Shown here: piece by piece, positions 55,564-62,749 of the stretch | Layout: every line of letters begins with the position of its first letter | Numbering within the stretch: position 1 is the stretch's first letter | From: an uncultured Fluviicola sp. | Lineage (GTDB): Bacteria > Bacteroidota > Bacteroidia > Flavobacteriales > Crocinitomicaceae | DNA length: 64,000 bases | Assembly: GCF_946478805.1 (NCBI RefSeq) | Contig: NZ_CAMLDC010000025.1 | Span: 1 to 64,000, forward strand | Direction of reading: 5' to 3' | The notes under the pieces: model-generated | What the model was told of the DNA's origin: nothing | Databases searched by the model: none | What the model saw: the letters and a program-made list of their open reading frames with translations, nothing else | Made by a program: the position numbers and the translations under genes

Positions 55564-56910
55564 ATGAGAACGGAAGGAGTTGGAAATAAGGTAATGTTAA
55601 TTGCATTGCTGTGCGCAGCACTGGCTTTGTTCCTATATATCCGCCCGCGCCTGTTTGCACCGGATCCACCGCCGTCCCTTTTCGATCGTTTACCTGAAAG
55701 TGAAATCGTAGGCAGATACAATCTGTTGGACATCGCCCGTGAAACGAGTTCGATGATGTTCAAGAACAAAGTTCCGTTCAGGGAATACATGACCTATGAT
55801 TTTATCCTGGGACAAGCGAAAGGAATTGGAATTGATATCCAAAGCACGGGTTATTTCTTTTCCAACGGAAAAGATGAATGGGGAACATTTGTTACGGTAA
55901 ACGACAGTTCAAAAATCCAGAACGGATTGAATCGTCTGGAACAATACATTCATATTTCCGACACAATTATTTACAACCGGAGAGTAAAGAAAATCAGGGA
56001 CCTTGGTCTCTATATTTTTTACGACAAAAATTATTTGTTGGTCTATAAAGGGTCCAAAATCAAGCGAAGACTGGGAAAAGCCATTTTCGCACACGAAGGG
56101 GATATTGAAAATTCCTGGGAAAAATTCCTGAAGAATCCGGTTTTCAAAGAGGAAGATATTGTGCTCTATTCAAATTCCCCAAGACTCAAGAAATTCGGAT
56201 TGGATTACGCGATGTTTGCACATGACAGTGATTCGTTGAATATCAAATTAAAGACTTACCTGCATTCACCCAAAAAGCTGAAAATAAAAGAGAAAAAAAC
56301 TGGGACAACTTTTGAACGAAGCAAATTTTCCACGAAAGCACTGGAAATCCATTTGGATATCACGGAATTCAAGAAAAATCCGAACGACCCGCTTTACAAG
56401 TGGATTGTGGCGCTTGGACAAAAGGTCAGTTTTCCTACGACCACTTTTTTCCAGGCATGGGATGGCGATTTGTCCTTCCAGGAAGGAGGAACCCAAATGA
56501 TCAATGAAGAAGTTGTGGAAATGAGTTACGACGAAAACTTTGAACCCATTGAAATCAGGAAAACCAACCAAGTTCCTGTTCCAGCCTATTCCATGTTGTT
56601 TTCCGTCAACGAAAGTGGGAATAAATTGGTTTCTGCGCTCTTTTCAAAGGGAATTGTGACAAAACAGGGAAAGTATTACCACTTCCTGTTTTCTCCTCCG
56701 TTAACCTTGAATATCCTGCCAAAAAGTATCAGTGCCTATACTGCAGGAAGATCACCAAAAGTGACTACAGGTTCTTCGTGCAACGGATTATGGAATTACA
56801 AAGGAACAGATATCCTGTTCCGGATCGATTCCCTGAAGAAAAAGGAAGTTTATGGCTCACTGGAATTTCAAGTGGCAAGTTTTCTGAAACGCGGGAAATT
56901 TAAACGTTAA
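55564..56910 (+). CDS. Membrane-anchored protein of unknown function, paired with the upstream gene
   Basis: 448 residues. An N-terminal anchor (KVMLIALLCAALALFLYIRP, about 10-29) is followed by a periplasmic body. The theme LFDRLPESEIVGRYNLLDIA and the later VNESGNKLVSALFSKGIVT echo the upstream 632-residue protein, so the two may be distant paralogues. It contains several Lys-rich patches (KKLKIKEKKTG). No recognised domain. The ATG immediately follows the previous TAA. Ends next to an intergenic inverted repeat, convergent with the aldehyde dehydrogenase gene. Confidence 0.7.
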   Translation: MRTEGVGNKVMLIALLCAALALFLYIRPRLFAPDPPPSLFDRLPESEIVGRYNLLDIARETSSMMFKNKVPFREYMTYDFILGQAKGIGIDIQSTGYFFSNGKDEWGTFVTVNDSSKIQNGLNRLEQYIHISDTIIYNRRVKKIRDLGLYIFYDKNYLLVYKGSKIKRRLGKAIFAHEGDIENSWEKFLKNPVFKEEDIVLYSNSPRLKKFGLDYAMFAHDSDSLNIKLKTYLHSPKKLKIKEKKTGTTFERSKFSTKALEIHLDITEFKKNPNDPLYKWIVALGQKVSFPTTTFFQAWDGDLSFQEGGTQMINEEVVEMSYDENFEPIEIRKTNQVPVPAYSMLFSVNESGNKLVSALFSKGIVTKQGKYYHFLFSPPLTLNILPKSISAYTAGRSPKVTTGSSCNGLWNYKGTDILFRIDSLKKKEVYGSLEFQVASFLKRGKFKR

Positions 56911-57023
56911 TTGAAAATGTAAAATGGAGAATTGAAAAGAAGAGATTCTCTACGAAATATTCATAATTAACAAGCATTAGTTTGGTCCACCCTTGTCAAT
57001 TTTACAATCTCAATTTTCAATTT
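56909..57023. repeat. Intergenic AT-rich inverted repeat, copy C
   Basis: The left arm 56909-56939 (AATTGAAAATGTAAAATGGA, then GAATTGAAAAG) and right arm 56998-57023 (CAATTTTACAATCTCAATTT, then TCAATT) are inverted copies of the same unit seen at 50262, 51766 and 62722. Here it lies between two convergent genes and exactly fills the gap between their stop codons. Confidence 0.65.
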
Positions 57024-58466
57024 CTAATACGGAATAAACACATTCTTCGCCTCCGTAAAGAAACGCAATGCTTCCCAGCCACCTTCTCTTCCGACTCCCG
57101 ATGCTTTAACACCTCCGAAAGGAGTTCTCAGGTCACGAACCAGCCACGAGTTGATCCAGACAATTCCCGCCTGCACTTTATCAGCCGTTCTGTGGGCTCT
57201 TTTCAAGTCGGATGTCCAAATAGTAGCGCTGAGTCCATATTGTGTACTATTCGCCATCATAAGCACCTCTTCTTCGGTGTCAAAAGGTGTCAATGTGACT
57301 ACAGGACCAAAAATCTCTTCCTGGTTCGTTCTGCAATCATAAGAAAGGCCTTCAATCACTGTCGGGGCAATATAATATCCGTCATCATAAGGAACTTCCA
57401 AATGGACACGATGGCCGCCGGTTAAAATCGTTCCCCCTTCTTCTTTTGCCAATTCAATGTAAGAAAGCACTTTTTCCATATGCGGTTTTGAAACAACAGC
57501 TCCCATTTTTGCATTCGGATCCGTAGGATTGGAAACAGTTAATTTCTCTACGCGTTCAATGAAAGCTACTTTAAATCGGTCGTAAATGCTTCGTTCAATA
57601 AAGATCCGCGATCCGCATAAGCAAATCTGTCCTTGGTTTGCGAATGATGACCGAACGGTCGTTTTGATCATTTCATCAAAATCACAATCTGCAAAAATGA
57701 TATTGGGGTTTTTTCCACCCAATTCCAAAGACAATTTCTTGAACATCGGTCCGGCAGTACGTGCAATGTATTCGCCTGTCTTGGTTCCACCGGTAAATGA
57801 GATCGCCTTAATTTTCGGATGTTTCACAATCGCGTCACCTGCATGTTGACCCAAACCGTGTACGATATTCAAAACGCCAGCTGGCATTCCGCTTTCCTTT
57901 ACCACCTCACTTAGCAGATATGCAGTATACGGTGTGATTTCCGAAGGTTTTGCAATGACACAGTTCCCCGAAGCAAGTGCCGGTGCGATCTTCCACGAAA
58001 AAAGGTATAAAGGCAAATTCCACGGAGAAATACATCCGACAACCCCGATCGGTTTGCGCGTAGTATAATTGATTCCCATTCCTTCCATGTAATGGGATTC
58101 TGAAGCAAAATGTTCAACAGCCGTTGCGAAAAAATGAAAGTTTGAAACCGCACGCGGGATATCCACATGCGCCGCCAGTGAAAGCGGTTTCCCATTGTCA
58201 CGCGATTCTGCGGCAACAAATTCATCCATGCGTTTCTCAATTCCCAAGCTGATACGCATCATGATTGCTCCTCGTTCTTCATTGGTCATCCCGGACCAAA
58301 TCGGGAATGCCTTTTCAGCAGCGGTAACAGCCAATTCAACATCCTCCTCGGTAGAATTGGGAATTTCACCATAAACTTTACCCGTTGCCGGTTCGTAATT
58401 ATCGATGTATTGCCCTTTGACAGGTGCAATTAATTCTCCGTTGATAAAATTTTGAAGACGAATCAT
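57024..58466 (-). CDS. Aldehyde dehydrogenase (NAD(P)-dependent)
   Basis: 480 residues, usual length. N-terminal FINGELIAPVKGQYIDNYEP; oxyanion Asn in GCISPWNLPLYLFSWKIAPA (about 150); NAD-binding FTGGTKTGEYIA (about 228); catalytic Glu in LELGGKNPNIIF (about 250); catalytic Cys in NQGQICLCGSRIFIE (about 283); and EEIFGPVVTLTPF (about 383). The pattern FTEAKNVFIPY at the C-terminus and LAAHVDIPRAVSNFHFFA are like the 2-aminomuconate/2-hydroxymuconate semialdehyde dehydrogenase (ALDH8) branch, which would act in tryptophan (kynurenine) or aromatic breakdown. The substrate cannot be fixed from the sequence. A perfect -7 match (minus TATCTTTG, 58487-58494) lies 20 bases upstream. Confidence 0.93.
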   Translation of the reverse strand: MIRLQNFINGELIAPVKGQYIDNYEPATGKVYGEIPNSTEEDVELAVTAAEKAFPIWSGMTNEERGAIMMRISLGIEKRMDEFVAAESRDNGKPLSLAAHVDIPRAVSNFHFFATAVEHFASESHYMEGMGINYTTRKPIGVVGCISPWNLPLYLFSWKIAPALASGNCVIAKPSEITPYTAYLLSEVVKESGMPAGVLNIVHGLGQHAGDAIVKHPKIKAISFTGGTKTGEYIARTAGPMFKKLSLELGGKNPNIIFADCDFDEMIKTTVRSSFANQGQICLCGSRIFIERSIYDRFKVAFIERVEKLTVSNPTDPNAKMGAVVSKPHMEKVLSYIELAKEEGGTILTGGHRVHLEVPYDDGYYIAPTVIEGLSYDCRTNQEEIFGPVVTLTPFDTEEEVLMMANSTQYGLSATIWTSDLKRAHRTADKVQAGIVWINSWLVRDLRTPFGGVKASGVGREGGWEALRFFTEAKNVFIPY

Positions 58467-58486
58467 AGTTTTCCTTATTTCGATTA

Positions 58487-58494
58487 CAAAGATA
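58487..58494 (-). promoter_or_regulatory. Candidate -7 element of the aldehyde dehydrogenase gene
   Basis: Minus-strand TATCTTTG is a perfect TAnnTTTG match, 20 bases upstream of the ATG at 58466. No TTG is present 19-22 bases further upstream. Confidence 0.4.
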
Positions 58495-58540
58495 ATAAGA
58501 AAAGGGATTGCTCTTCAGTACGTATTGATGAGATTAGAAG

Positions 58541-58630
58541 CTAAAAGGAAATGACTTTAAGCATTACTTTAACACCGACGTAATATTGCGGAATTACATC
58601 AAATTTGAGAAATTTGAATAAACCGGGTCG
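58541..58630 (-). pseudogene. Possible remnant of a beta-barrel C-terminus
   Basis: Between the OmpA-family gene and the aldehyde dehydrogenase gene, a 29-codon minus-strand stretch ends in a stop at 58541-58543. It reads like a barrel terminus: GLFKFLKFDVIPQYYVGVKV followed by MLKVISF. It resembles the real end of the upstream gene (FLYLQIGVKFKI). It has no start of its own. It may be a leftover of an older or duplicated barrel gene end, or chance. Confidence 0.25.
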
Positions 58631-58635
58631 TTTTA

Positions 58636-60231
58636 TTAAATCTTGAATTTAACGCCGATCTGTAAATAAAGGAAGAAATTCAAACCTCCCGAATTGAGGT
58701 AATTGGTGCAAATTCCGATGTTGGTATAAAAGCGGTCAAAGGCGAATGAAAACGGATTGTTCTTGTAAGCTGCGCCAATATACAATGCATGTATCAACCC
58801 GGGATTTCCACGATCACTCAGGAAAGTCATATTACTTCCAACATACGCTGCCAATGTCGGATGGAAATCATGGATTACCGATCGATTCGAATTCCCGATA
58901 AATGTCTGCTTGAACGGATCGTAAGAAAAAACGAGGTAATCTGTCTTCACCATTGCCAGAATGCGGGCTTTCAAATCAACTCCCACATTGGCGCTGTACT
59001 CAAACCGGGTTCCGGTATATTGGACATACCCGGAAATGGTTGCCGCTCGATAATCATAATTCCAGTAGTTCGCTTCCAGTCCGTATTCCAGCGCATTGAG
59101 TCCGCCTCTTGACTCGGGCAAGCATTGATGTGGATTCAAGGTATCCAAAGGATAATTGATCTTTAGTGAATCACCCGCTGAAATACAGGTGGAACGATTG
59201 GAATAAATATTCCAATCCGGGTTCTTCAGATACTCGCTTGGGACAGTTGCAAAGAAATAAGGCCTGTTCCGTATACCGAACTTTGTCCGCCAGATAATGG
59301 GCCGGTCGTAATTTCTATCGAAGTAATAAGAGCGGGATATCGAAATATAATCTTGCGGTACAATAAGCTGATATTCACCTTCCAGGATTTTCTTTCTCAA
59401 TTGCAAGTTTTGCATTACGTAGACTTCCGGTAAGAGTTCCGATTTCAGCTTCAAGGGAACATCCATATCTTTATCACAAACCATACATTCATTGTTATCT
59501 GCCCGGACTTCTTTCTTGGTCAAAATTCCATACGACTCGAAATCCACTTCCTTGATCCGTGCCCGGTATCGCTCATGTCTCCACCACCCTTCACCGCTTA
59601 GTTCCAGTTTCCACTTGACAATTTTCGCATACTGCGAGTTTTTTGTGAGTGTATAATACACCTGGTTCTTGGAAAAGAGATGCGGTTCCATTTCTAAAAC
59701 CACGTAATTCGTTCGTCCGTCATTGAACCGGATGATATTGCAGTTTTTCATCACCGAATCCGAAAGGACAAAACAGGTTTTCGTGTTTCCAAAGTACTCA
59801 TACAACTCGGTGGTGTCTTCCACTAACCTTCTACCGGCATAAAACAAATGAATCTCTACTCTCCTATGATTCTCATTGGGATTTCGAAGAGCATTTTCCT
59901 CACCCTTGGCAAAACTCGAAACAATGGTTTTTGCAGGAAGAATTTCAACCAGGAAATCCTTCACCTTATCGGCGCGCTTTTTTGAAAGCCGGAAATTAAG
60001 TTTTTTCTTACCGGTTGAATCAGCAAATCCGATGACTTGCAGGCTATCTATTTTCTTCAGGTTGTGGGAAAAGATGTATTTATTGATTTCCTGCCTGTTG
60101 TCTTCCAGGAGTTTATAGTCGCCGCTCGGATAATAAATGGAAAACACTTCTTGTGCACAGGCGTCATTTTTACCGAATACTCCAAGTATCAGTAAAAAGC
60201 CCGTTCTTTTAATAAACGAAAAAAGACCCAT
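58636..60231 (-). CDS. OmpA-family outer membrane protein with C-terminal barrel
   Basis: 531 residues from the ATG at 60231, which gives a normal signal peptide (MGLFSFIKRTGFLLILGVFG, cut near ACAQ). An upstream ATG at 60300 would add 23 residues in front of it. The OmpA-C domain is N-terminal (about 40-130): SLQVIGFADSTGKKKLNFRL with KKRADKVKDFL, and NPNENHRRVEIHLF at the end. A middle region of about 200 residues is not recognised; it includes a CMVCDKD Cys pair. The last ~150 residues (GYVQYTGTRFEYSANVGVDL and following, ending FLYLQIGVKFKI) look like a beta-barrel. Peptidoglycan-binding envelope protein. The hairpin at 60225-60250 overlaps this start codon. Confidence 0.8.
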   Translation of the reverse strand: MGLFSFIKRTGFLLILGVFGKNDACAQEVFSIYYPSGDYKLLEDNRQEINKYIFSHNLKKIDSLQVIGFADSTGKKKLNFRLSKKRADKVKDFLVEILPAKTIVSSFAKGEENALRNPNENHRRVEIHLFYAGRRLVEDTTELYEYFGNTKTCFVLSDSVMKNCNIIRFNDGRTNYVVLEMEPHLFSKNQVYYTLTKNSQYAKIVKWKLELSGEGWWRHERYRARIKEVDFESYGILTKKEVRADNNECMVCDKDMDVPLKLKSELLPEVYVMQNLQLRKKILEGEYQLIVPQDYISISRSYYFDRNYDRPIIWRTKFGIRNRPYFFATVPSEYLKNPDWNIYSNRSTCISAGDSLKINYPLDTLNPHQCLPESRGGLNALEYGLEANYWNYDYRAATISGYVQYTGTRFEYSANVGVDLKARILAMVKTDYLVFSYDPFKQTFIGNSNRSVIHDFHPTLAAYVGSNMTFLSDRGNPGLIHALYIGAAYKNNPFSFAFDRFYTNIGICTNYLNSGGLNFFLYLQIGVKFKI

Positions 60232-60250
60232 CTGCCATGGCGGACGGGTC
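60219..60250 (-). terminator. Terminator-like hairpin overlapping a start codon
   Basis: On the minus strand, GACCCGTCC (60250-60242) pairs with the region GATGGGTC (60232-60225), with a GCC/GGC inner stem, followed by six T (60224-60219). It is 72 bases past the response regulator stop and looks like its intrinsic terminator. The same bases contain the ATG (60231-60229) of the OmpA-family gene. Confidence 0.65.
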
Positions 60251-60321
60251 TCTTGATTTCTTTTCCGCATCACGGGAGCGAATATAGGTTTTATCACCAA
60301 CTAAGCAATAATTCTCCGGGT

Positions 60322-61014
60322 TTATTCGTGAACGATCAGTTTAAATCCTTTTCCATGGATATTCAAAATCTCGATGCGTTCATCTTCCTTCAAAAGCTTA
60401 CGTAATTTTGCAATATAGACATCCATTGAACGGCCATTGAAGTAATTGTCATCACCCCAAATTGCACGCAAAGCCGCTTGTCTGTCCAGGACTTCATTCC
60501 TGTTTTTACACAATAGATGAAGCAATTGACCCTCTTTCGTAGTCAATTTCTTGTTTTCTTCCTTCAAATGAAGAATCCTTGAAACAGGTTCGTACTGGAT
60601 TGTCCCGATCTCTTGCATTTCGCTTTCTTCATTATCCGAAGGGCTTGTACGTCTCAAAATAGCCTCTATACGTGCCAATAACTCTTCCATAGTGAAAGGC
60701 TTAGTCATGTAGTCATCAGCCCCACTTTCAAAACCTTCCAGTTTATCTTCCTTCATTGCTTTTGCAGTCAGGAAAAGGATCGGAACCTTCGGATCGATCA
60801 GTCGTACTTCTTTTGCAAGTGTAAAGCCATCCATTTCAGGCATCATCACATCAAAAATACAGAAATCGAAATGTCCGTCCGTGTATTTTTCATATGCATG
60901 CTTTCCATTGCGAGCAAGCTCAACCTGGTAACCTTTAGCTTTAAGAAAAGTCTGTAATAACTGACCTAAATTATCGTCATCTTCTGCTAATAAAATTGAT
61001 TTTTGCTTCCCCAT
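60322..61014 (-). CDS. OmpR/PhoB-family response regulator
   Basis: 230 residues from the ATG at 61014 (MGKQKSILLAEDDDN), chosen over an in-frame start at 61083 inside the kinase gene. The receiver domain (about 5-120) has the acidic pair LLAEDDD, the phospho-acceptor Asp in FCIFDVMMPEMDGF (about 54), Thr in ILFLTAKA and Lys in YMTKPFTMEELL. The winged-helix DNA-binding domain (about 130-228) has LTTKEGQLLHLLCKNRNEVL and GRSMDVYIAKLRKLL. It is the partner of the histidine kinase encoded directly upstream (2 bases apart) and resembles the Bacteroidota RprY type. It probably controls envelope functions. Confidence 0.95.
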   Translation of the reverse strand: MGKQKSILLAEDDDNLGQLLQTFLKAKGYQVELARNGKHAYEKYTDGHFDFCIFDVMMPEMDGFTLAKEVRLIDPKVPILFLTAKAMKEDKLEGFESGADDYMTKPFTMEELLARIEAILRRTSPSDNEESEMQEIGTIQYEPVSRILHLKEENKKLTTKEGQLLHLLCKNRNEVLDRQAALRAIWGDDNYFNGRSMDVYIAKLRKLLKEDERIEILNIHGKGFKLIVHE

Positions 61015-61016
61015 AA

Positions 61017-62633
61017 TTATCTTTTTATTGTTACACGAAATTCTGAACCTTCTCCTACCTGGCTGGTTACATGAACGCTCCAACCGAACATATCAGAAAG
61101 TGCTTTCACATAACTCAATCCCAAACCGAAACCTTTCACATTATGAACGTTTCCAGTCGGAACACGGTACAATTTATCAAATATTTTCGAGATATGTTCA
61201 CGTTTTATTCCAATTCCTTTATCTATTACAGACAATTCCAGGCGATCCGCGAAAACTTCCAGTTTTACCGTCACGTGGATTTTGTCCTTGCTGTATTTAA
61301 TTGCATTATCAACTAAATTGTTCACCATATTGGTGAAGTGCATGCGGTCAGCCTCAATAAACACCTCTTCTTTGGGCATCTGAAGAATCAATTCACCATC
61401 CAATCCGGCAATCCGGAAAGATGCTGTTTTCGCCACCGATTGAATTACTTCAATTACCGGAACTTGCTCCATCCGTACCTTCAATTCACCCCGGTCAATA
61501 ACCGCACTTTGTAAAATGGATTCCACCAGGACTCCCAAACGCTTGTTTTCTTCCTGGATCATTTTGACAAATGGGGCAGCTGTTTCTGTTTGCCCGCCCA
61601 TCATGGAAGGATCATGCATCGCTTCACATGCCAGGGAAATTGTCGAAATCGGCGTCTTGAATTCGTGTGTCATGTTCGAGATAAAATCATTTTTCAACTC
61701 ATACAATTTCTTTTGAGTCAAAATGGTACGGAACATATACGAAATGGTGATGATGATCAATATGGCAAGGATCAAACTTACAATGAGTAAGCTTCCCATC
61801 GACTTCAAAACGAAGAATTTGCTATTCGGGAAATTCAAATGCAGGGAAAGTTTGTCCTCCAGGATCTTATTTGGAAAGAGCATGGCCACCTGTGATTTAA
61901 CAGTATCTAATTTCACATCGTAGTTCGCCAAACCTTGTTTGAACTTGACGGGTTCATTGTTTTCCTCTACGATTACAAATTTGAAATCATCCGGCAACTT
62001 ATCCGACACCAATTCCTTCCGTATAATCGAATCCAGGATCTTCAGATTGATCCGTTTCTCCGGATCCAGGTACATGTTATCCCGAAACGTTTCCACCATC
62101 AATTCATTGATGTACTTGGCTTTCTTGACAATCTTGTGCATTACACGCTGATCCAGATGATAAGCCGCCCGAACGGAATCCTTATTGAACAATCCGCTTC
62201 CGCCGCCATCAAACAGCTCATGAATTTGTCTTACATCCCGAGCGAGAACTTCTTGTTTGGAATACAATCCCGAAATGGAATCATAGCTGTTTCCTGTTAC
62301 AATCAGATAGTTTTCCAATTTCCCTTTGACATTCAGTACTGTATCCCGAATGGAAATGGACTCTTTTACCTCAAACAGATTTTGGAATTCCTCTTCCAGC
62401 ACATCTCTGTATTGACCGGAAACATCCTTGCTCATTAAACTGGAATACCTACGCAAATCCTCCACTTTCTCATACCGGATGGCAATCCGCTCGAGCGCTG
62501 TGTTGACTTTACTTTTGAAATCATCCGATTTGCGGTCGTATAGCTGCAATGTTTGAAAGATCTGAATCAACAGAAGAGCCAGCATGGCAATCCATACTGC
62601 TGTAATTACGAGATTGATCCGAATCTTAATCAT
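61017..62633 (-). CDS. Sensor histidine kinase
   Basis: 538 residues. Membrane helices at about 6-27 (LVITAVWIAMLALLLIQIFQ) and 285-305 (SLLIVSLILAILIIITISYM) enclose a ~250-residue periplasmic sensor that is not recognised. No HAMP domain is obvious. The HisKA domain has the phosphorylated His in FISNMTHEFKTPISTI (about 325). The ATPase domain shows the N box MVNNLVDNAIKYSK, G1 SVIDKGIGI and G2 VKGFGLGLSYVKAL. It resembles RprX-type kinases of Bacteroidota. Followed after 2 bases by its response regulator; a related intergenic repeat lies upstream. Confidence 0.95.
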   Translation of the reverse strand: MIKIRINLVITAVWIAMLALLLIQIFQTLQLYDRKSDDFKSKVNTALERIAIRYEKVEDLRRYSSLMSKDVSGQYRDVLEEEFQNLFEVKESISIRDTVLNVKGKLENYLIVTGNSYDSISGLYSKQEVLARDVRQIHELFDGGGSGLFNKDSVRAAYHLDQRVMHKIVKKAKYINELMVETFRDNMYLDPEKRINLKILDSIIRKELVSDKLPDDFKFVIVEENNEPVKFKQGLANYDVKLDTVKSQVAMLFPNKILEDKLSLHLNFPNSKFFVLKSMGSLLIVSLILAILIIITISYMFRTILTQKKLYELKNDFISNMTHEFKTPISTISLACEAMHDPSMMGGQTETAAPFVKMIQEENKRLGVLVESILQSAVIDRGELKVRMEQVPVIEVIQSVAKTASFRIAGLDGELILQMPKEEVFIEADRMHFTNMVNNLVDNAIKYSKDKIHVTVKLEVFADRLELSVIDKGIGIKREHISKIFDKLYRVPTGNVHNVKGFGLGLSYVKALSDMFGWSVHVTSQVGEGSEFRVTIKR

Positions 62634-62721
62634 AGAATAGCGAATGTAGGTGAAATGTTAAAATTAACGATTCGCTTAACGTTTTTTGGCAGAAATGAAA
62701 AAGAATGGAATCTTGATTCCT

Positions 62722-62745
62722 CTTTTCAATTATACATTTTCAATT
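62722..62745. repeat. Intergenic AT-rich repeat, copy D (single arm)
   Basis: CTTTTCAATTATACATTTTC then AATT: the right arm of the repeat family found at 50262, 51766 and 56909. A matching left arm is weak (62652-62672 region). It lies at the 3' end of the helicase gene. Confidence 0.5.
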
Positions 62746-62749
62746 AAAA

